NCBI RefSeq assembly: GCF_900496995.4
Contig: NW_024470384.1
Span: 1 to 64,000, forward strand
Direction of reading: 5' to 3'
Source: Aquila chrysaetos chrysaetos
Lineage: Eukaryota > Chordata > Aves > Accipitriformes > Accipitridae
DNA length: 64,000 nucleotides
The notes below the pieces were generated by a model. It was not told where the DNA came from. It saw only the letters and a program-made list of their open reading frames with translations, and searched no databases. The translations under genes were made by a program, and so were the position numbers. How positions within the stretch are numbered: the stretch's first letter is position 1; every line of letters begins with the position of its first letter. Of the stretch, positions 1 through 11,935 are shown in pieces.

Positions 1-3000
1 GATTGTCCTGCCAGCCTTACCCTGGAACCTGAGGTCTTTTTTGGTGATCCTCCACCTCGTACGGATTCGCCCCGTTCTCTTGCAGAGTGGAACAAGAACA
101 CCTGAGCTCGTGGCAACTGGTCCCTCTCCCAGTGTGAGGGACACGGTCCTGCCTGCACGTCTTTGAAGGGTCATGTATTGCTGCTGTTCCTTAAGGCTTG
201 AAACTCCACGTCACCAGCGTCAGATCTGGGGTTTGATTTTACAGCAACAGGATCAACATTTCCTGTTTTTTGCAAGTCATTCCTGCAGCCTATAGCGAGG
301 ACTGGCTGGGTGTTGGGGTGCTGCTTGCTTCCAGCTAACTTACAGGGCTATTTTTTCTCATGCAGTGGGGCACACTCAGTCTCCTCTTCTGCCACTGCCT
401 TACCTGAAAGGCACAGCAAACTTCTCTGCCAAGAAAGTCTTTCTGGTCTCCAGGCCCCAGGGTATCTTGATCTACTCAGGAGAGTGCCAGTTATCTCAAA
501 ATCCCTCTGAGCAGCATCTGAATTTGTTCGTGGTCTCAGAGTCCTGGTCATATGCAACCTAACTTGACCAGTGCCTACTGTGTGGGATGAGACTAGACAG
601 GCAACTCTTGCATGATCTTGCTATGCCCTTTCTCATCAGCAAAGCTGCAGCTGCACAGCAGGAGCAGAGGAGACCCTCCTCTAAGCCTGCACTGGAGGGA
701 AGGCTCCAAGAAAGCTCTTCAGCACCCCTTGGGAGGCCTAGAGGACTCTGGGCACCTGCCACATTAGTGGAATGAAAGACCAGGTTCATGGGGACCTCTG
801 GGAGCCCAGGCTGCATGTCCAGGGGTCCCTGCCTTGTGGTTTTGGTGTGTGCAGAAACCAGGCGCTTTGGGCAACTCCAGCCCTCAAATGCTCCCTCTTC
901 TCCCTGGGCTGCAGCCCACTGAGCAGAACAAATTGTAGATTCACTGTCTCCTTGTCCTGCCAGGAGCCCCCCACTGAGGGGTACCACCACTCTGGCTGCC
1001 CCAGAAGAGGGCAGGGGACAGGGCTGGGGATATTAGGACCCTTCTAGGGCTGCTGTTGTTACTTGAACACACTGAGCAAAGCATCTGGGCACGGAGGGAC
1101 GTGTTGAGTTGTGTAAGTACAGCAGGAGCACAGTGCTGCAGAGCCCATAGCTCTCTTTGGGAAGGAGGAGCCTGACTCCCAGTGTCATGGGCAGCTGGGA
1201 CTGGAAGAAAAAAAAACCCAGAAGCCTTGGCTCAGCCTGGAAGAAGGGAAGGTGGGTACCAGTCCAAGGTGTTTGCATGGTGCACCGAGGCCACAGCCCT
1301 TTGTTTTCCCTGTCTCTGAGAAGCTGTGGCCACCCACAGCGAGCAGCGATGGTGCTGTGCTACTGTGCACAGCGCTGCCGTGCCTGGGGCTGGATGCACA
1401 GATGAGCCTGTGCTGTGTGCGCAGGTGATGGGGTGGGCTCTGGTCTGGCTGGGCTCTGCAAACTGCTGCTGAGAAGCTGCAGCAAGAAGCTAGGCTGGGG
1501 GGCAGTGCCACCACACTGGCTCCTGCTACCCGCATCCCTGTCTGATCTCAGAGTATGTGGCTTTGGTTTTGCTCACCAAGGAAGGCCTGGGCAGCTGCAG
1601 TGCTGCAGGTCTGGTGGCCTCGTGCCCTCCCCGCCAGTGTGGCTCTGGCACCAGGGCCATTCCCCTTCTGCCTCCCCTGGGTCACACTCGGCCAGGCTGA
1701 GGTGAAGCTCCCGGCTCAGCTGCCAGGCCTGGGCTGCATGGCAGGACCCCTTGAGCGAGGGCACTGCCAAAGGCTCATCAAGTGCCTCTCTGTCTATGCA
1801 GGAGCCACCAGCGCCTGGGAATACAGGACACGTGTGGAGGCATCAGCCCCTGGTGCTGCCCTGTCTCCGGGGAAACATCCCCCAGCGGGAGAGGCATCCC
1901 CAGCCCCTGCCAGGGCACCCCTACCCTGCCTTTGTTGGCTCCGCCACATTTCTTTGGGAGACAAGGGGATAAAGTCTTCCTTTTCCTGCCAGCCGCCAGC
2001 TCCTGCTGCAGCTGCCTGGAAGTGGCTCCCCTTGCCCTGAAAGGGTCAGCTGGCATCTCCCCGGAGGAGTGAAGGCAGGCACTCAGCGCCGGAGCCAGCC
2101 CTGGGCCAAGGTGCAGCAGTGCCTGGGGCTGCCTGCAGCTGAGCACACAGTGGAGCCCTTGTCAGAGCGTCAGGAGCCGCTGGCAGCTCCTTGTCCCGGG
2201 CCCTGCAGGCAGCTGGGCATCCTCTGCCCAGTCCAGCTGCTCCAGCCTGGGAAGGAGGAGATGCCAGGGCACAGCAGTGATGATGCTGGTGCTGCTTTGC
2301 CCTGGGTGCAGCCTGGGTGCCAGGGTGCAGGTGCTGGCTCTGGGCCACTGAGACTTCCACATACTCATTTCCCCTCTTTTGCTTCTGCCCCTCCTGAGCC
2401 TGTCTGGCACAAGCCACTGCCCTGATGTACCGAGCTGGGGATGGCTGGAGCAGGCTGGGTTGTGTTTTTTTTTTTTAAATCCTCTTCCTGCAGCACCTGA
2501 GGGTGACCATAGGAGGTTTCTCACATCTCCCTTGCCCCCACCATCAGCCCAGCTCCCTGCTGGAGTGCCATGGCACAGGTACGTTCCTCTGGGGTGCTGG
2601 GGCAGGCAGCTGCAGTGGGATAGAGAAGATGTGACAGCATTCAGTGTATGGAGCGGTGCTGGCGGGGGGGGAGCACTGTTCCTCCTTGTGCAGCCACCCT
2701 GGGACTCCCCCGGTGCCTTGGGGCCCAGCTCCCAACTGCTTCTCCCAGATCCTGCTCTTGCCTTGCTGGCCTTTGGCTTAGGTGGGGCCATGACCTCAGC
2801 ACTGTCTGCTCCTGGCAGCCCTCCAACTCCTCAGAGCTGCTTGCCTGCCTTCAGGCACAGTGGTAGCTGGAGAGCTGCGCTGCCCCACGGCATGGGCAGG
2901 ACCAGCCTCCCACCTCTCAGTTTCCCCCAAACTCATGCTGCAGGTCCAAACCAGCCGTTGCCCAGAGAGCCTGAGCTTTGAGAGCTGGTTTTAAAGCTGG

Positions 3001-5640
3001 ATGTAGCATCTATGGGCAGCAGGAGCACGGATACTCTGGATGCATCTTCCAAGTGCAAAGCAGTGGATGCACGTGGAGCAGAAACCCTGGAAGGACGCGG
3101 AGCTGTCTCTGCTCTTCCTCTGCACAGGGGCTTGCACCCCAGAGCAGGGAAGGCATATGCCCTGGCTGGCTTGGTTAGTCCTCTCATGGCCCCAGCCTGT
3201 CCCCATGCTGACACCGTGCCTGAATAGCTGATGCTCAGGGTCTGTGTTGCCACCAGCCTGGAGGACAGGTGGGACTCACATGGCTTCACCCTGCACAGGG
3301 GCTGTGAGGGTTGCCAGAGCGCAGCGGGGCCAGCCCCAGTCGCCTCTGCGTGGGCTTTGGCCCCAAGCGTCGCTCCGACCTTGCCCCAGGGAAAGCCCCG
3401 GAGGATGGTGAGGGTGATGGCAGAGCCCGCTCTGTCCCTGGAGCGCAGGACCAGGCCCTGCAGCCCACAGGGCTGGTGTGGGGCAGGTGCCTCAGGGCAT
3501 GGGCTGGAGGACAGCGAGCACGTCTTGTGCTGGGGTGCGACACAGACAGTGGGTCTTCCAGGGAGGGTCTGGGGACAGAGCAGGTGACTGGCATGGACGC
3601 AAGCGTGTGGGGCCACCCCGAGGGCAGCGGGGCCGTGAACCCCATCCTTTTTCCTGGACTTCCCTCCAGGGAAAGCGGTGCCTGCGGTGGGACAGCTCCC
3701 ACCTGCCAGCCCTACCGTTGCCATCTCCTGTCTGCTGTGCTTCTGTGGAGGAAGGGGGCTGTGGTGGGTGCCTGCCCCTCTTGGGATCCCCCTGCACCCT
3801 CCACCCTTCTTCAAGGGCTCTCCTTACTGGGATTCACGTTCCCCTTGGCGTGCTCTGGAGCCATGTCCACAGCTGCCCTGGCAGGTGTCCCAAATGGTTT
3901 AAACATTTCACAGGGAAAGGCAAGTCCACAGCCCTACAGAAGCAAGGCTTGGGCAGGGGCAGGCAATGCCTGGAAGGAGGGATGGGCAGGATTTGGGTTT
4001 TTTTAACATGCTGTTGGTTAGGTAGAGCTGCCCAGCTGAGCTGAAGGGGAAAGAGGAGCAACAGGAGGCTATGGAGCGTGACCCTGCCCCAGTTTGGTGC
4101 TGATGCCCTGGGCTGGCAAGGACATGGAGAGACAGGCAGCTTTCCCCAGGGGTGCCCCAGGAGAGCGGCAGCAGGGACTGCTACAGGGAGGGACTCTTCA
4201 CTGGGTGCCTCGGTGGGACAGTGCTTACAGCCCTGTGTTACGCTGCCCTGACCATGTGGGCCTGAGGACCTCCTACCTGCGTCTGTGCTGCCTGAGGCTC
4301 GCTCCCCTGCCACCCTGCATACATGGCTCCGAGGGGGACAGCCTGTCACTCTCTGCAAGGGCACAGGTCTCACTTCGGTCTGGACCCAGCAGGCTGTGCC
4401 TGCAGAGGTATCTGTGGGTGCTGAGACAAGACGGCAAAACCCAGCAGGATTTGCAGAGCCAGGGGGAAGAGGAAAGCACATCCACCAGCACGTGAAGCGC
4501 TGCCAAGTGGGGCATCCACTCAGCTCAGACCCAGCTTTCTCTAGTGCAACTTCTCTGGTGGGGCAGCATCGCCACCACAAGGCTCGGCTGGCCCTGTTGC
4601 AGCTCCCGCATCAGCAGCTGCATCCTCGGAGAAGCTCAGCCCTCAGAGATGGCCATTAGACTTCATGAAAGGGCTGCCCGTTGCCAGCCAGAAAGGGGTG
4701 ACGCGTCCACGGTGTTCCAGAAATGAGATACCATCACAGCCCAAAGTAGGGCATGCTCATGCTGGCAGCAGCACAGGACGGGTAACTCTTCTACCCAATG
4801 CAATGCTCCAAAGACCCTGTGCTGCCTGCCTGGTGTCGGCTCAGCAGGCAGACACCTGGGGCCCCAGGTGTCACCCCTTGCATATTGGAAGGGTTTTCCT
4901 AGAGGACACCTGCAGCACCAGATGGTGCCTGGGGAAAGGCTGGCTCACCTGAGCTCAAGGAAAATGCACCCAGCTCCCTGCATGCTGGGTCCAGCGGACC
5001 ACCGGGCCCCCTGGGGACAACCATGCCCAGAGGATGGCAGCACGCCCGTGTCCTTGCCCAGCTGTCTTGGACAACCCTCAAGGAGCTGCTGTCTGCGAGG
5101 GGAAGAGCTGAGCAGCCTCCAGACGTGGCTCTACACAGGCTAGATGGGCCCCGAAGGCAAGCGGGGCAGAGGGGACACTGCCCGGACGGCCGTGAGAGCG
5201 GTGGCTTAGAAAGGTGACAGCGGCCGTGCCAGAGCCCCCTCGCCGCAGGGAGCCGCCGGTGGAGGGCAGGCGCGGCCCCGGGCGGTGGCGGGGCGGGGAG
5301 CCGGGCCCGGGCCCGGCGGCACAGGGGCTGCCCCGGGGCTGGCAAACGGGCGGTCCCGGCCGGAGCTTCGCGGGGAGCAGCGCCCGGTCCTGGCGCCGCA
5401 CGAGACGCCCGGGGCCAGCCCCGGCGCTTCGGCGGGGGGTCGCGGCGGGGTAGGGAGGTGGGGGCGAGGCTGTCGGCGCCCCCGGGTGACCCGAGGCCGC
5501 GGGTGCTGCGCCCCCGACCCCCCCACCCCCGCCTCGGGTCTCTGCCCTCCCCCGCCGGCGCTGGGGCGGGTCGGGGGGTTTTGTGTGTGTGTGTGCTGCC
5601 GAGCCGGAGGAAGAAGGCAGCGGGCTCCGGCGGCGGCAAG
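1..5640. other. No gene recognised; GC-rich sequence
   Basis: I see no protein family, RNA gene or mobile element that I can name here. Open frames exist on both strands, but they are short, overlap each other, are rich in Cys, Pro, Gly and Ser, and have the composition expected of GC-rich non-coding DNA. Unrecognised exons of a spliced neighbour cannot be excluded. GC and CpG content rise after about 5200, towards the receptor gene. Confidence 0.5.
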
Positions 5641-5644
5641 GGCA

Positions 5645-5650
5645 TTTATT
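5645..5650 (-). terminator. Poly(A) signal AATAAA of the GPCR gene
   Basis: Read on the minus strand this is AATAAA, placed 24 nt after the TAG stop at 5674-5676. It would give an extremely short 3' UTR. A (TG)n run at about 5580-5594 lies further on but reads as CA on the transcript strand, so it is not a classical GU-rich downstream element. Confidence 0.55.
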
Positions 5651-5673
5651 GGGGCGCGGCGGGGCCGCGGGCG

Positions 5674-6741
5674 CTACAGCTTGGTGCCGGCCGAGGGCAG
5701 CTCGGAGCGCTGCGTGGGGCCGCTGAGCGTGGAGGAGGCGGTGGCGGCGGGCGGGCGGCGCGGCCCCAGCAGCAGGCGGCAGCGGGCGCGGAAGCGGCCG
5801 TCGAGGAAGGCGTAGAGCAGCGGGTTGAGGCAGCTGTTGAGGTAGGCCAGGCAGGTGGCGTAGGGGTGCAGGCGGGCGATGAGCCCCAGCAGCGCGCAGG
5901 GCAGCTCCAGCAGCCCGGCGGCCGCCAGCGCGAAGAGGCTCTTGAGCAGGTGGAAGGGCAGCCAGCAGCCGGCGAAGACAGCCACCAGCGCCGCGATCAG
6001 CCGCAGCAGCCGCCGCCGCGCCGCCGCCTCGGCGCGCCGCGGGCGGAGGTGGCGGCGGACGGCGGCGCCCACGCAGCAGTAGCAGACGGCCATCAGCAGC
6101 AGCGGGGCGGCGAAGCCCAGCGCCGTGGCGCCCAGGCTGAGCGCCGCCGCCCGCCCCGCGCCGCCCGCCGCCAGCTCGCAGAGCGTCCGGTTGCGCGGCC
6201 CCCGCCGCGCCTCCCGCAGCAGCAGCGCCGGCAGCGCCGCCGCCGCCGCCGCCGCCCAAAGCGCGGCCAGCGGGCCCAGCCCGGCGGGGCGGCGGCGGGG
6301 GGCGGCGCGGGCCGGCGGGGCGGCGCGGGCGGCGGCGCGGCAGCGCTCGGCGCTGAGGCCGCCCAGGCAGAAGGCGGAGGCGAACATGCTGAGCAGCACC
6401 AAGAAGCTGCTGAGCTTGCAGAGCGCCGCGCCGAAGGGCCAGTGGAAGCGCAGCGCCGTGTAGGCGGCCCAGAGCGGCAGCGTGGCCACGAAGGCCAGGT
6501 CGGCCAGCGCCAGGTTCCCGATGTAGGCGTCGGCGGAGCGGCGCCGCGCCCGCGGGCCGCGCCACACCGTCAGCAGCACCAGCCCGTTGCCCGACAGCCC
6601 TAGGGCGAAGACCAGCAGGTAGAGCAGCGGCAGCAGCGAGAAGGAGGCCTCCCAGTCCGCCTGCCACTCGCACGCCTCCGCCGTCGCGTTGCCCGCCGTC
6701 TCCTCCCCGTAGTAGTACTCCTCTGCCTCCGCGTACTCCAT
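5674..6741 (-). CDS. Apelin-receptor-family class A GPCR (APLNR-like), intronless
   Basis: This 355-residue seven-helix receptor of the plasma membrane should couple to G proteins and bind a peptide of the apelin/Elabela type. I place the start at 6741 because the protein then opens with a short acidic, Tyr-rich tail (EYAEAEEYYYGEE) as in apelin receptors; the frame stays open for 137 codons upstream without receptor character. Visible marks are an N-glycosylation site N18-A-T, GN in helix 1 (51-52), Asp81 in helix 2, Cys108 and Cys188 for the loop disulphide, NRT at 184, CWLP in helix 6 (259-262) and NPLLY in helix 7 (306-310). Phrases such as TLPLWAAYT, WPFG, LCKLSSF and NSCLNPLLYAF match APLNR better than its sister GPR25. 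Oddities are ERC (132-134) in place of D/ERY, and very Ala/Arg-rich loops. Human APLNR is about 380 residues and also intronless. It could be a second avian apelin-receptor paralogue rather than the direct orthologue. Confidence 0.85.
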   Translation of the reverse strand: MEYAEAEEYYYGEETAGNATAEACEWQADWEASFSLLPLLYLLVFALGLSGNGLVLLTVWRGPRARRRSADAYIGNLALADLAFVATLPLWAAYTALRFHWPFGAALCKLSSFLVLLSMFASAFCLGGLSAERCRAAARAAPPARAAPRRRPAGLGPLAALWAAAAAAALPALLLREARRGPRNRTLCELAAGGAGRAAALSLGATALGFAAPLLLMAVCYCCVGAAVRRHLRPRRAEAAARRRLLRLIAALVAVFAGCWLPFHLLKSLFALAAAGLLELPCALLGLIARLHPYATCLAYLNSCLNPLLYAFLDGRFRARCRLLLGPRRPPAATASSTLSGPTQRSELPSAGTKL

Positions 6742-7079
6742 CGCGACCGCCGCGCCCCGCCGCGCCGCACCGCTATAAGGGGGCCGTCGGCCCCGCCGCC
6801 GCCCCCGCCCTGGGGCGGCCCCGGGGCCGTCGCTCCGCCCCGGCGCAACAGCCGCCCCCCGCACCGCACCGCCCCGCCCCGGCCGGGTGCTGCCCCGCTC
6901 GCCCCCTGCCCCAGCCACCGCCCCCGCAGGCGGCTCGGCTCGCCGCCGGCATCCCGCACCGGGATGCGCGAGGAGCGGAGCGGCGGCAGGAGCGGTTCGC
7001 CGCCCGAACCCCGCCCCGCTGCCCGCGGGGCACTGAGGGCGACGGGCGAGGAGGGGCGGCCGGCAGGCGCGGGGGGATT

Positions 7080-8880
7080 TCGGTATAAAACGCACGATGC
7101 CTCCTGTGGTGCCCCCCGAGGGGGATGCGGTGCCCACGCACCCCAAATCCACGTTCCCGCAGCCTTTAAAAGCGAGCGCACGCCCAGCGCGGTGCCGGAG
7201 CTGAAGACTGGAGCAGAGTGCCAGGCATCACGCAGGATGAGCAGGCGAAGATGCGGAAAGCAAAGGTCGCAAAAGCCTCCCGGTGAGCACAGCAGGGAAG
7301 CAGGACAGCACTCAGCGTGGGGAGCCTGTGGGGTCCCTGCTCCGGGCATGTCGGCACTCTGTCCTTGCGCCAGGTGCTCCTTGGTGTTGCTGTGCTGGAG
7401 CACAGCCTTGGCCGAGTGGGACTTGGAGGTCTGGGGGAAGGAGATGAAGCAGGCCCAAGAGCATCCTGGCCTCGTGAAGCACCATCCCCCACCTCTCCAC
7501 CAGCACCTCATGCCTTCCTCCAGCGGCTACCTTTGGCACCAAACCTGCTCTCACCTCCCTGTTCGAGCGCAGAGGAATGGAGGAGAGGTGGCGGGACGTC
7601 CCTCCTACTGCTTTCTGCAGAGACCTGCACGTTTACTGTGCTTTCTTAAAGGCAGAGGCGAGTTTGTTCCGTTCTGGCCAGTGTTTTGTAAGAGCTGTCA
7701 GGTCCTTGTTCCCACTGGACCTGGTGATAAGGAGAAGGTGGCCGCCTCCTGCAAAGCAATCTCTACGTGCTGAGCACAGGAGAAGAGTGAGCCTGCACTG
7801 AAGCAGGGGAAGGAGCTCTTAGCACTGCTCGGTTCAGGAAAGTCGGAAGGAGAGGCTGATGCTGCAGCTGAGAGCACGGACTTCCTTTTGAAATTGCAGG
7901 TGGGTTAGCTGGACGTGCTGGGCCACCCCCTGGTTTGCAGCATTCAGCGGCAGCAGGGCCCTTTGTCAAGTGTTTATACATTCCCCAATGAGACTGCACC
8001 CACTAAGGATCCTCACTCTCCCCTTCCGCAGCTGCATGGAGGGTGGGGAGCAGGTGGGATTGTTGGGAGCCCCGGAGCCAGCAGCATCTGCAAGGTCTCC
8101 GGAAGCAAGTTCTCTCTCCACTGGGCTGGTTTGCTACAGATCATGGTCACTTTATTTCAGAGAAATTTTCTTTTCTTTCTTTTCCCCCTCTCAGACACAC
8201 CATAAAAACATCCTTGTTTGAGGAGAGCCTTGCAGAAGATGCTTCCCCTGTGTTGGTCCCGAGGTGGCGAGTGGCCAGCTGCAGCGCTGCCAGGAGCAGG
8301 GAGGGAGTGCTGGGCTGTGGTGGGCTGCTTGCTCCCAGCAGAGGTTTTTCCCTCACTGGGAGGGGAGCGGCTCCTGTCCCACAGTGGGAAGAGGGCAACC
8401 TGAACCCTGGACCATGGGCAGTAAGGACCTGGGAGCCAGGCAAGAGGACCTCCCTGGGCAGCAGGGACATTTCTGGGTCGTCTTCATCCTCTGGACTGTG
8501 TGCCCAACACTGCAGAGCCTTTCCTCAGCCTCAGCTGCCACGCTGCACAAAGCTTGGGGTGATGGGGGGCTGCAGGGTGAGCAGGAAGGGTGCCCCACAC
8601 CTGCGGCAGCTTGTGGGTGGGCAGTGGTGTCTGTGCTGGGGTGCTGCGGGCAGTGAGGACATGTCGGTGCCACTGAGGACATCCTGGGGCTGTGCTGCAC
8701 ATGCATGCAGGAGGGCTCCCCCAGCCCTCGTGGCTGCACAGTGATGAGATGCACCCTAGGAGAAGATGGAGATGTCTTTGGTCACCACCTGGAGCTGTGA
8801 CAGGTGCAGGGGAGGTGGTGCTCCGAGGAGGTGAAGAGTTTTGCACTGCCCCACAGGCGCTGCCAAGGGCAGGGTTGTGT
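7080..8880. other. No gene recognised between the GPCR and the CR1
   Basis: A plus-strand TATAAAA lies at 7084-7090, but no transcript start or coding frame can be tied to it. The rest is moderately GC-rich sequence without a recognised family, RNA gene or repeat. Confidence 0.4.
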
Positions 8881-8889
8881 TGAGTAGAG

Positions 8890-9120
8890 TTAGACTAGAT
8901 AGGAGGAAGACATTTTTTTACAATGAGAGTGGTGAGACACTGGAAAAGACTGCCCAGAGAGGTGGTAGATGCCCCATCCCTGGAAGTGTTCCAGGTCAGG
9001 TTGGATGGGGCTTTGAGCAACCTGATCTAGTGAAAGGAGTGCCTGCCCATGCCAGGAGGTTGGACTAGGTGATCTACAAAGGTCCTCTCCAACGCAAACC
9101 ATCCTGTGATTCTGTGATTC
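8890..9120 (+). mobile_element. CR1 non-LTR retrotransposon, 5'-truncated 3' end
   Basis: The sequence carries the well-known end of avian CR1: a GGTGAGACACTGG block, then TGCCCCATCCCTGGAAGTGTTCCAGG, GGTTGGATGGGGCTTTGAGCAACCTG, and GGTTGGACTAGGTGATCT, closing with an 8-bp ATTCTGTG-type tail at about 9104-9120. Only the last 230 bp or so remain. That is the usual result of truncated reverse transcription, and no reverse-transcriptase ORF is left. CR1 is the dominant LINE of birds, so the element is also the clearest taxonomic marker in the window. Confidence 0.92.
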
Positions 9121-10650
9121 AATAGAACGGATTCACATTTGGTTCTTTTCAGTTTACAACAGAATTCAATAAGGAAGGGCCAGTGCACAGTGGAGGTCTT
9201 AAAATTGCTGTCAGGTAGGGAAATTGGAGTGGCAACTTCCTCCAAAAGAGAAAAATCACTTCGGGTATCTTCCTTGGAGGATTCTGGGGCTGCTACCTGA
9301 GATCTCGGGTCCCTATAACAAAAGGTCAAAAGACTCCGGGAGATGCCTGGGAGGAGTCTCAGGCAGATCTCAGAGGAGAAAGGTTCCTCCAAAAGAGACC
9401 CAACAGCTCAGTCAGCTGCCTGGGAGGAGCCCTTGGTGGCTACTTGGGATTACAGAGACCTGCCAGAGGAAGAAACCTGTATCAGGTGTCCATGCTGGGA
9501 AGCCCCTGAGATGCTTCCAGGGGAGGAAGGAAAGGGGTTGGGCAGTGCTGGTGTCCCCTGGAGCCGTGGCAGCCCCGGGGGGCTGGGCAGCAGCTCCTGC
9601 TCGTGTGCTCAGGGAACAGCTGATCGCCAGTTCTTGGGTCAGGAAGGAGTTTTATCCTGGGGGGGGAGGTTCCCTCAGCAGTGTCTGCCCACAGTGTGTT
9701 CATCTGCTGACATTGGGTCGGGCTGTTGTACCAGGCAAAGGGGTGCCTGGTGCTCCACAGCCGTCAATCTCCAGCAGCCCACTCCAGGGGGGTCCGGCAG
9801 CCTCTGCCCTGCCAGCAGCCTGGCTTTCCCAGGGCCTGTCCCCGCGGGCAGGTATGGGACAGGAGCCTCTTGCCAGAGCCCGACCCCCCCTCTGCATCCC
9901 CACTGCCCAGCGGACAGCCCAGTGCTTGCGAGGGCCCCGCCAGACCCCCGGCCCCAGCAGCAGCTTTTATGGCATGCACGGCCGGGCGGGCAGCGGCCGC
10001 TCCTTCCTGACGGAGCGTCACGCCTGCCTGCAGCCTTTCCAAGCAGGCCATGTTTTGCAGAGGGAAGAGGGAAGACCCCCAGGTGACCTGGGGACGTGGA
10101 GGTCCGTGAGTTTCCCCTGCCAAGCTGGCCCAGGGAAGAGGTGGAGGGCTGGGGGGCACAGCTGGACTCCTGCTCCTGCAACAGCACGGACTCGCTGGCC
10201 AGAAATGGCCCCGAGGACCCCGGCAAGGGGCTGTGCTCAGTGCTGCAGAGGAAGGCGAAACCCCCCCGGCACCTGTGCCAATCTGCCCGGGGGAAAAAAC
10301 TCCTTCCTGAGCCCAGCCCTGGTGCCCCGAGCAGGGTCCGGGGAGCTCCTGCGGGGGAGCGCGTTTGGGGTCGGCAGCCAGGGACCTTTTCCAGCCTGTT
10401 TGGTGCAGAGGCACGGGTGGGCGTGGGGCATCAGTCCCGGGAGAGCCGTCGCTGACTCCTTTCCCGGGAAGGGCAGGTGGCTCTCGCCGTGTCTCTGTCC
10501 TGCGCCCACCCGGGTTTCTTTGTCCTGCCAGCTGCTGCCCAGCGAGGAGGGTTCGGCTGAGCTCAGCAGGGATGTCCCGGGACCCGCCGAAGGAGAGCTC
10601 CTGCTCGGTCAGCATCCTGACCGCTTCGCCTTTGGGGGGCTCCGGCGCTG
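9121..10650. other. No gene recognised
   Basis: An open frame of several hundred codons runs through on the plus strand, but it has no recognisable domain, shifts composition along its length and ends inside the adjacent GAGCCGA repeat. I read this as GC-rich non-coding DNA. Confidence 0.4.
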
Positions 10651-10654
10651 TGCC

Positions 10655-10932
10655 GAGCTCCGCCGAGCCGAGCCGAATGGAGCCGAACAGAGCCGAGCCG
10701 AGCCGAGAAGCGCAGAGCCGGGCGGAGCCGAATGGAGCCGAACAGAACCGAGTGGAGCCGAGCCCCGCGAAGCCGAACTAGAGCCGAGCCGAATGGAGCT
10801 GAACTAAGCCGAGCGGAGCCGAGCGGAGCCGAGCCGGGTGGAGCCAAGCACACCGAAGCCGCACAGAGCCGAGCGGAGGTGAGCCGAAGCCGAGCTTTGC
10901 CGAGCCGTACCGAGCCGAGCCGAGCGGAGGCG
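10655..10932 (-). repeat. GAGCCGA minisatellite, inverted relative to the 15-19 kb satellite
   Basis: About 280 bp is built from GAGCCGA, GAGCCGAATG and GAGCCGAACAG words. These are reverse complements of the CTCGGCT and CGTTCGGCTC words of the large array at 15.14-18.88 kb. The copies are irregular and shorter than the 45-bp unit of the large array, so this may be a seed or decayed outlier of the same family in opposite orientation. Confidence 0.8.
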
Positions 10933-11935
10933 GTCGGGCGCAGCGGCATGGGCGGGCAGGGCGGGCAGCGCTGCCTGCGGGCGCGGTGCGGCTCCGCCAG
11001 CCGCAGGTGATGGTGGGCAGGAGCCGGCCCCTCGGCACCGCGCACCGGGCGCTGCAGCTCCTCGTCCGGGGGAGCGCGGGCGCGGAGACCTCCTGCCCGC
11101 GGCAGGGGCGGGCGGGCAGATGGAGAGGGACGCTGCCAGGGCCCGGGGAGCGGCCCGGGGGGCCCCGCGTCTCTGGCAGCGATTGCCCCGGGGGCGAGGA
11201 CACCGATGCAAAGGGACCGAGCCGGTTCTCGTGGCTCCGGCGCTCTCCAGGGGCGCCGAGGGCCAGCCGGGACTAAGGCCGCGCCAGCCCTCGGCTGCAC
11301 CCGCGGCAGACTTTGCCGCGGGCTCAGCGCTGCTGGCCAGCCTGTCCCCGCCGCCCCTGGGCTAGCCCCGCTCTCGGGACGGCACGTCCCACGCGTGAAG
11401 CGGTGCCTGGGCTCGCCCTGGGAGCGGCACGACTCGGGAGCGTTCTCCGGCTGCTGCGGCTCCCGTCCGTGCGATGGACCGAGGCGGCGGTTTCCCTGGC
11501 GGCTCTCCGCTGGTCGCGGGCCGCGACCCCCCGGGCTCCGTTCGGGCAGCCCTGCCCCGCACGCTGGGGACGGAAAGCGGCGCGATCCTGCTGCAGCTGC
11601 CGCGGGGACAAACCCACGGGGGAGAAGGGGTGGGTGCCGCGGAGGGGAGGACGGCGGGGCCGGGTGGGCTCTGGGCAGCACCGCCCGGGGCTGTCCCTGG
11701 CGGGGGTCTTCCCGGCCGGGCCCCGGGATGGCTGAGGAGGCCGGTGCCCGCTTTTCCAGGGAGGAGCCGGCCGGGAGCGTGAGGAAGGGCAGCTGCCCGG
11801 CTTTGCGCTCCCCGGGGACCCTCGGGGCTCCCAGGGGGCCGGGCCGGGCCGGGCCGGGCTTTCCCCCCTGCCCCCCCGGTTTTGCCCAGCTTTGCGCTCT
11901 GGCTTCACGTGGCACTTCGGCGTCGGTCGGATAAG
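10933..11935. promoter_or_regulatory. CpG-rich block without a recognised gene
   Basis: The block is strongly CpG-rich and has overlapping open frames on both strands, as expected from composition alone. It ends abruptly near 11935, where AT content rises. It may be a CpG-island promoter, but no transcript can be shown. Confidence 0.35.

Larger units (their letters stand above)
5200..7080. promoter_or_regulatory. CpG island covering the GPCR gene and its promoter
   Basis: The stretch is dense in CpG, with long runs of GCC/GGC triplets across the coding exon and several hundred bases upstream of its start. A weak TATA-like sequence in minus orientation lies near 6772-6778, only about 30 bp before the ATG, which is close for a core promoter. 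Such islands are typical of short avian genes in GC-rich chromosomes. Confidence 0.6.

Noticed and set aside
5078-6673. Long minus-strand frame overlapping the receptor gene
   Set aside because: Out of frame with the receptor and made of Arg/Ala/Pro strings. The seven-helix frame at 5674-6741 is the real one.
7084-7090. TATAAAA as a promoter of a rightward gene
   Set aside because: No coding frame, transcript evidence or other core element could be linked to it.
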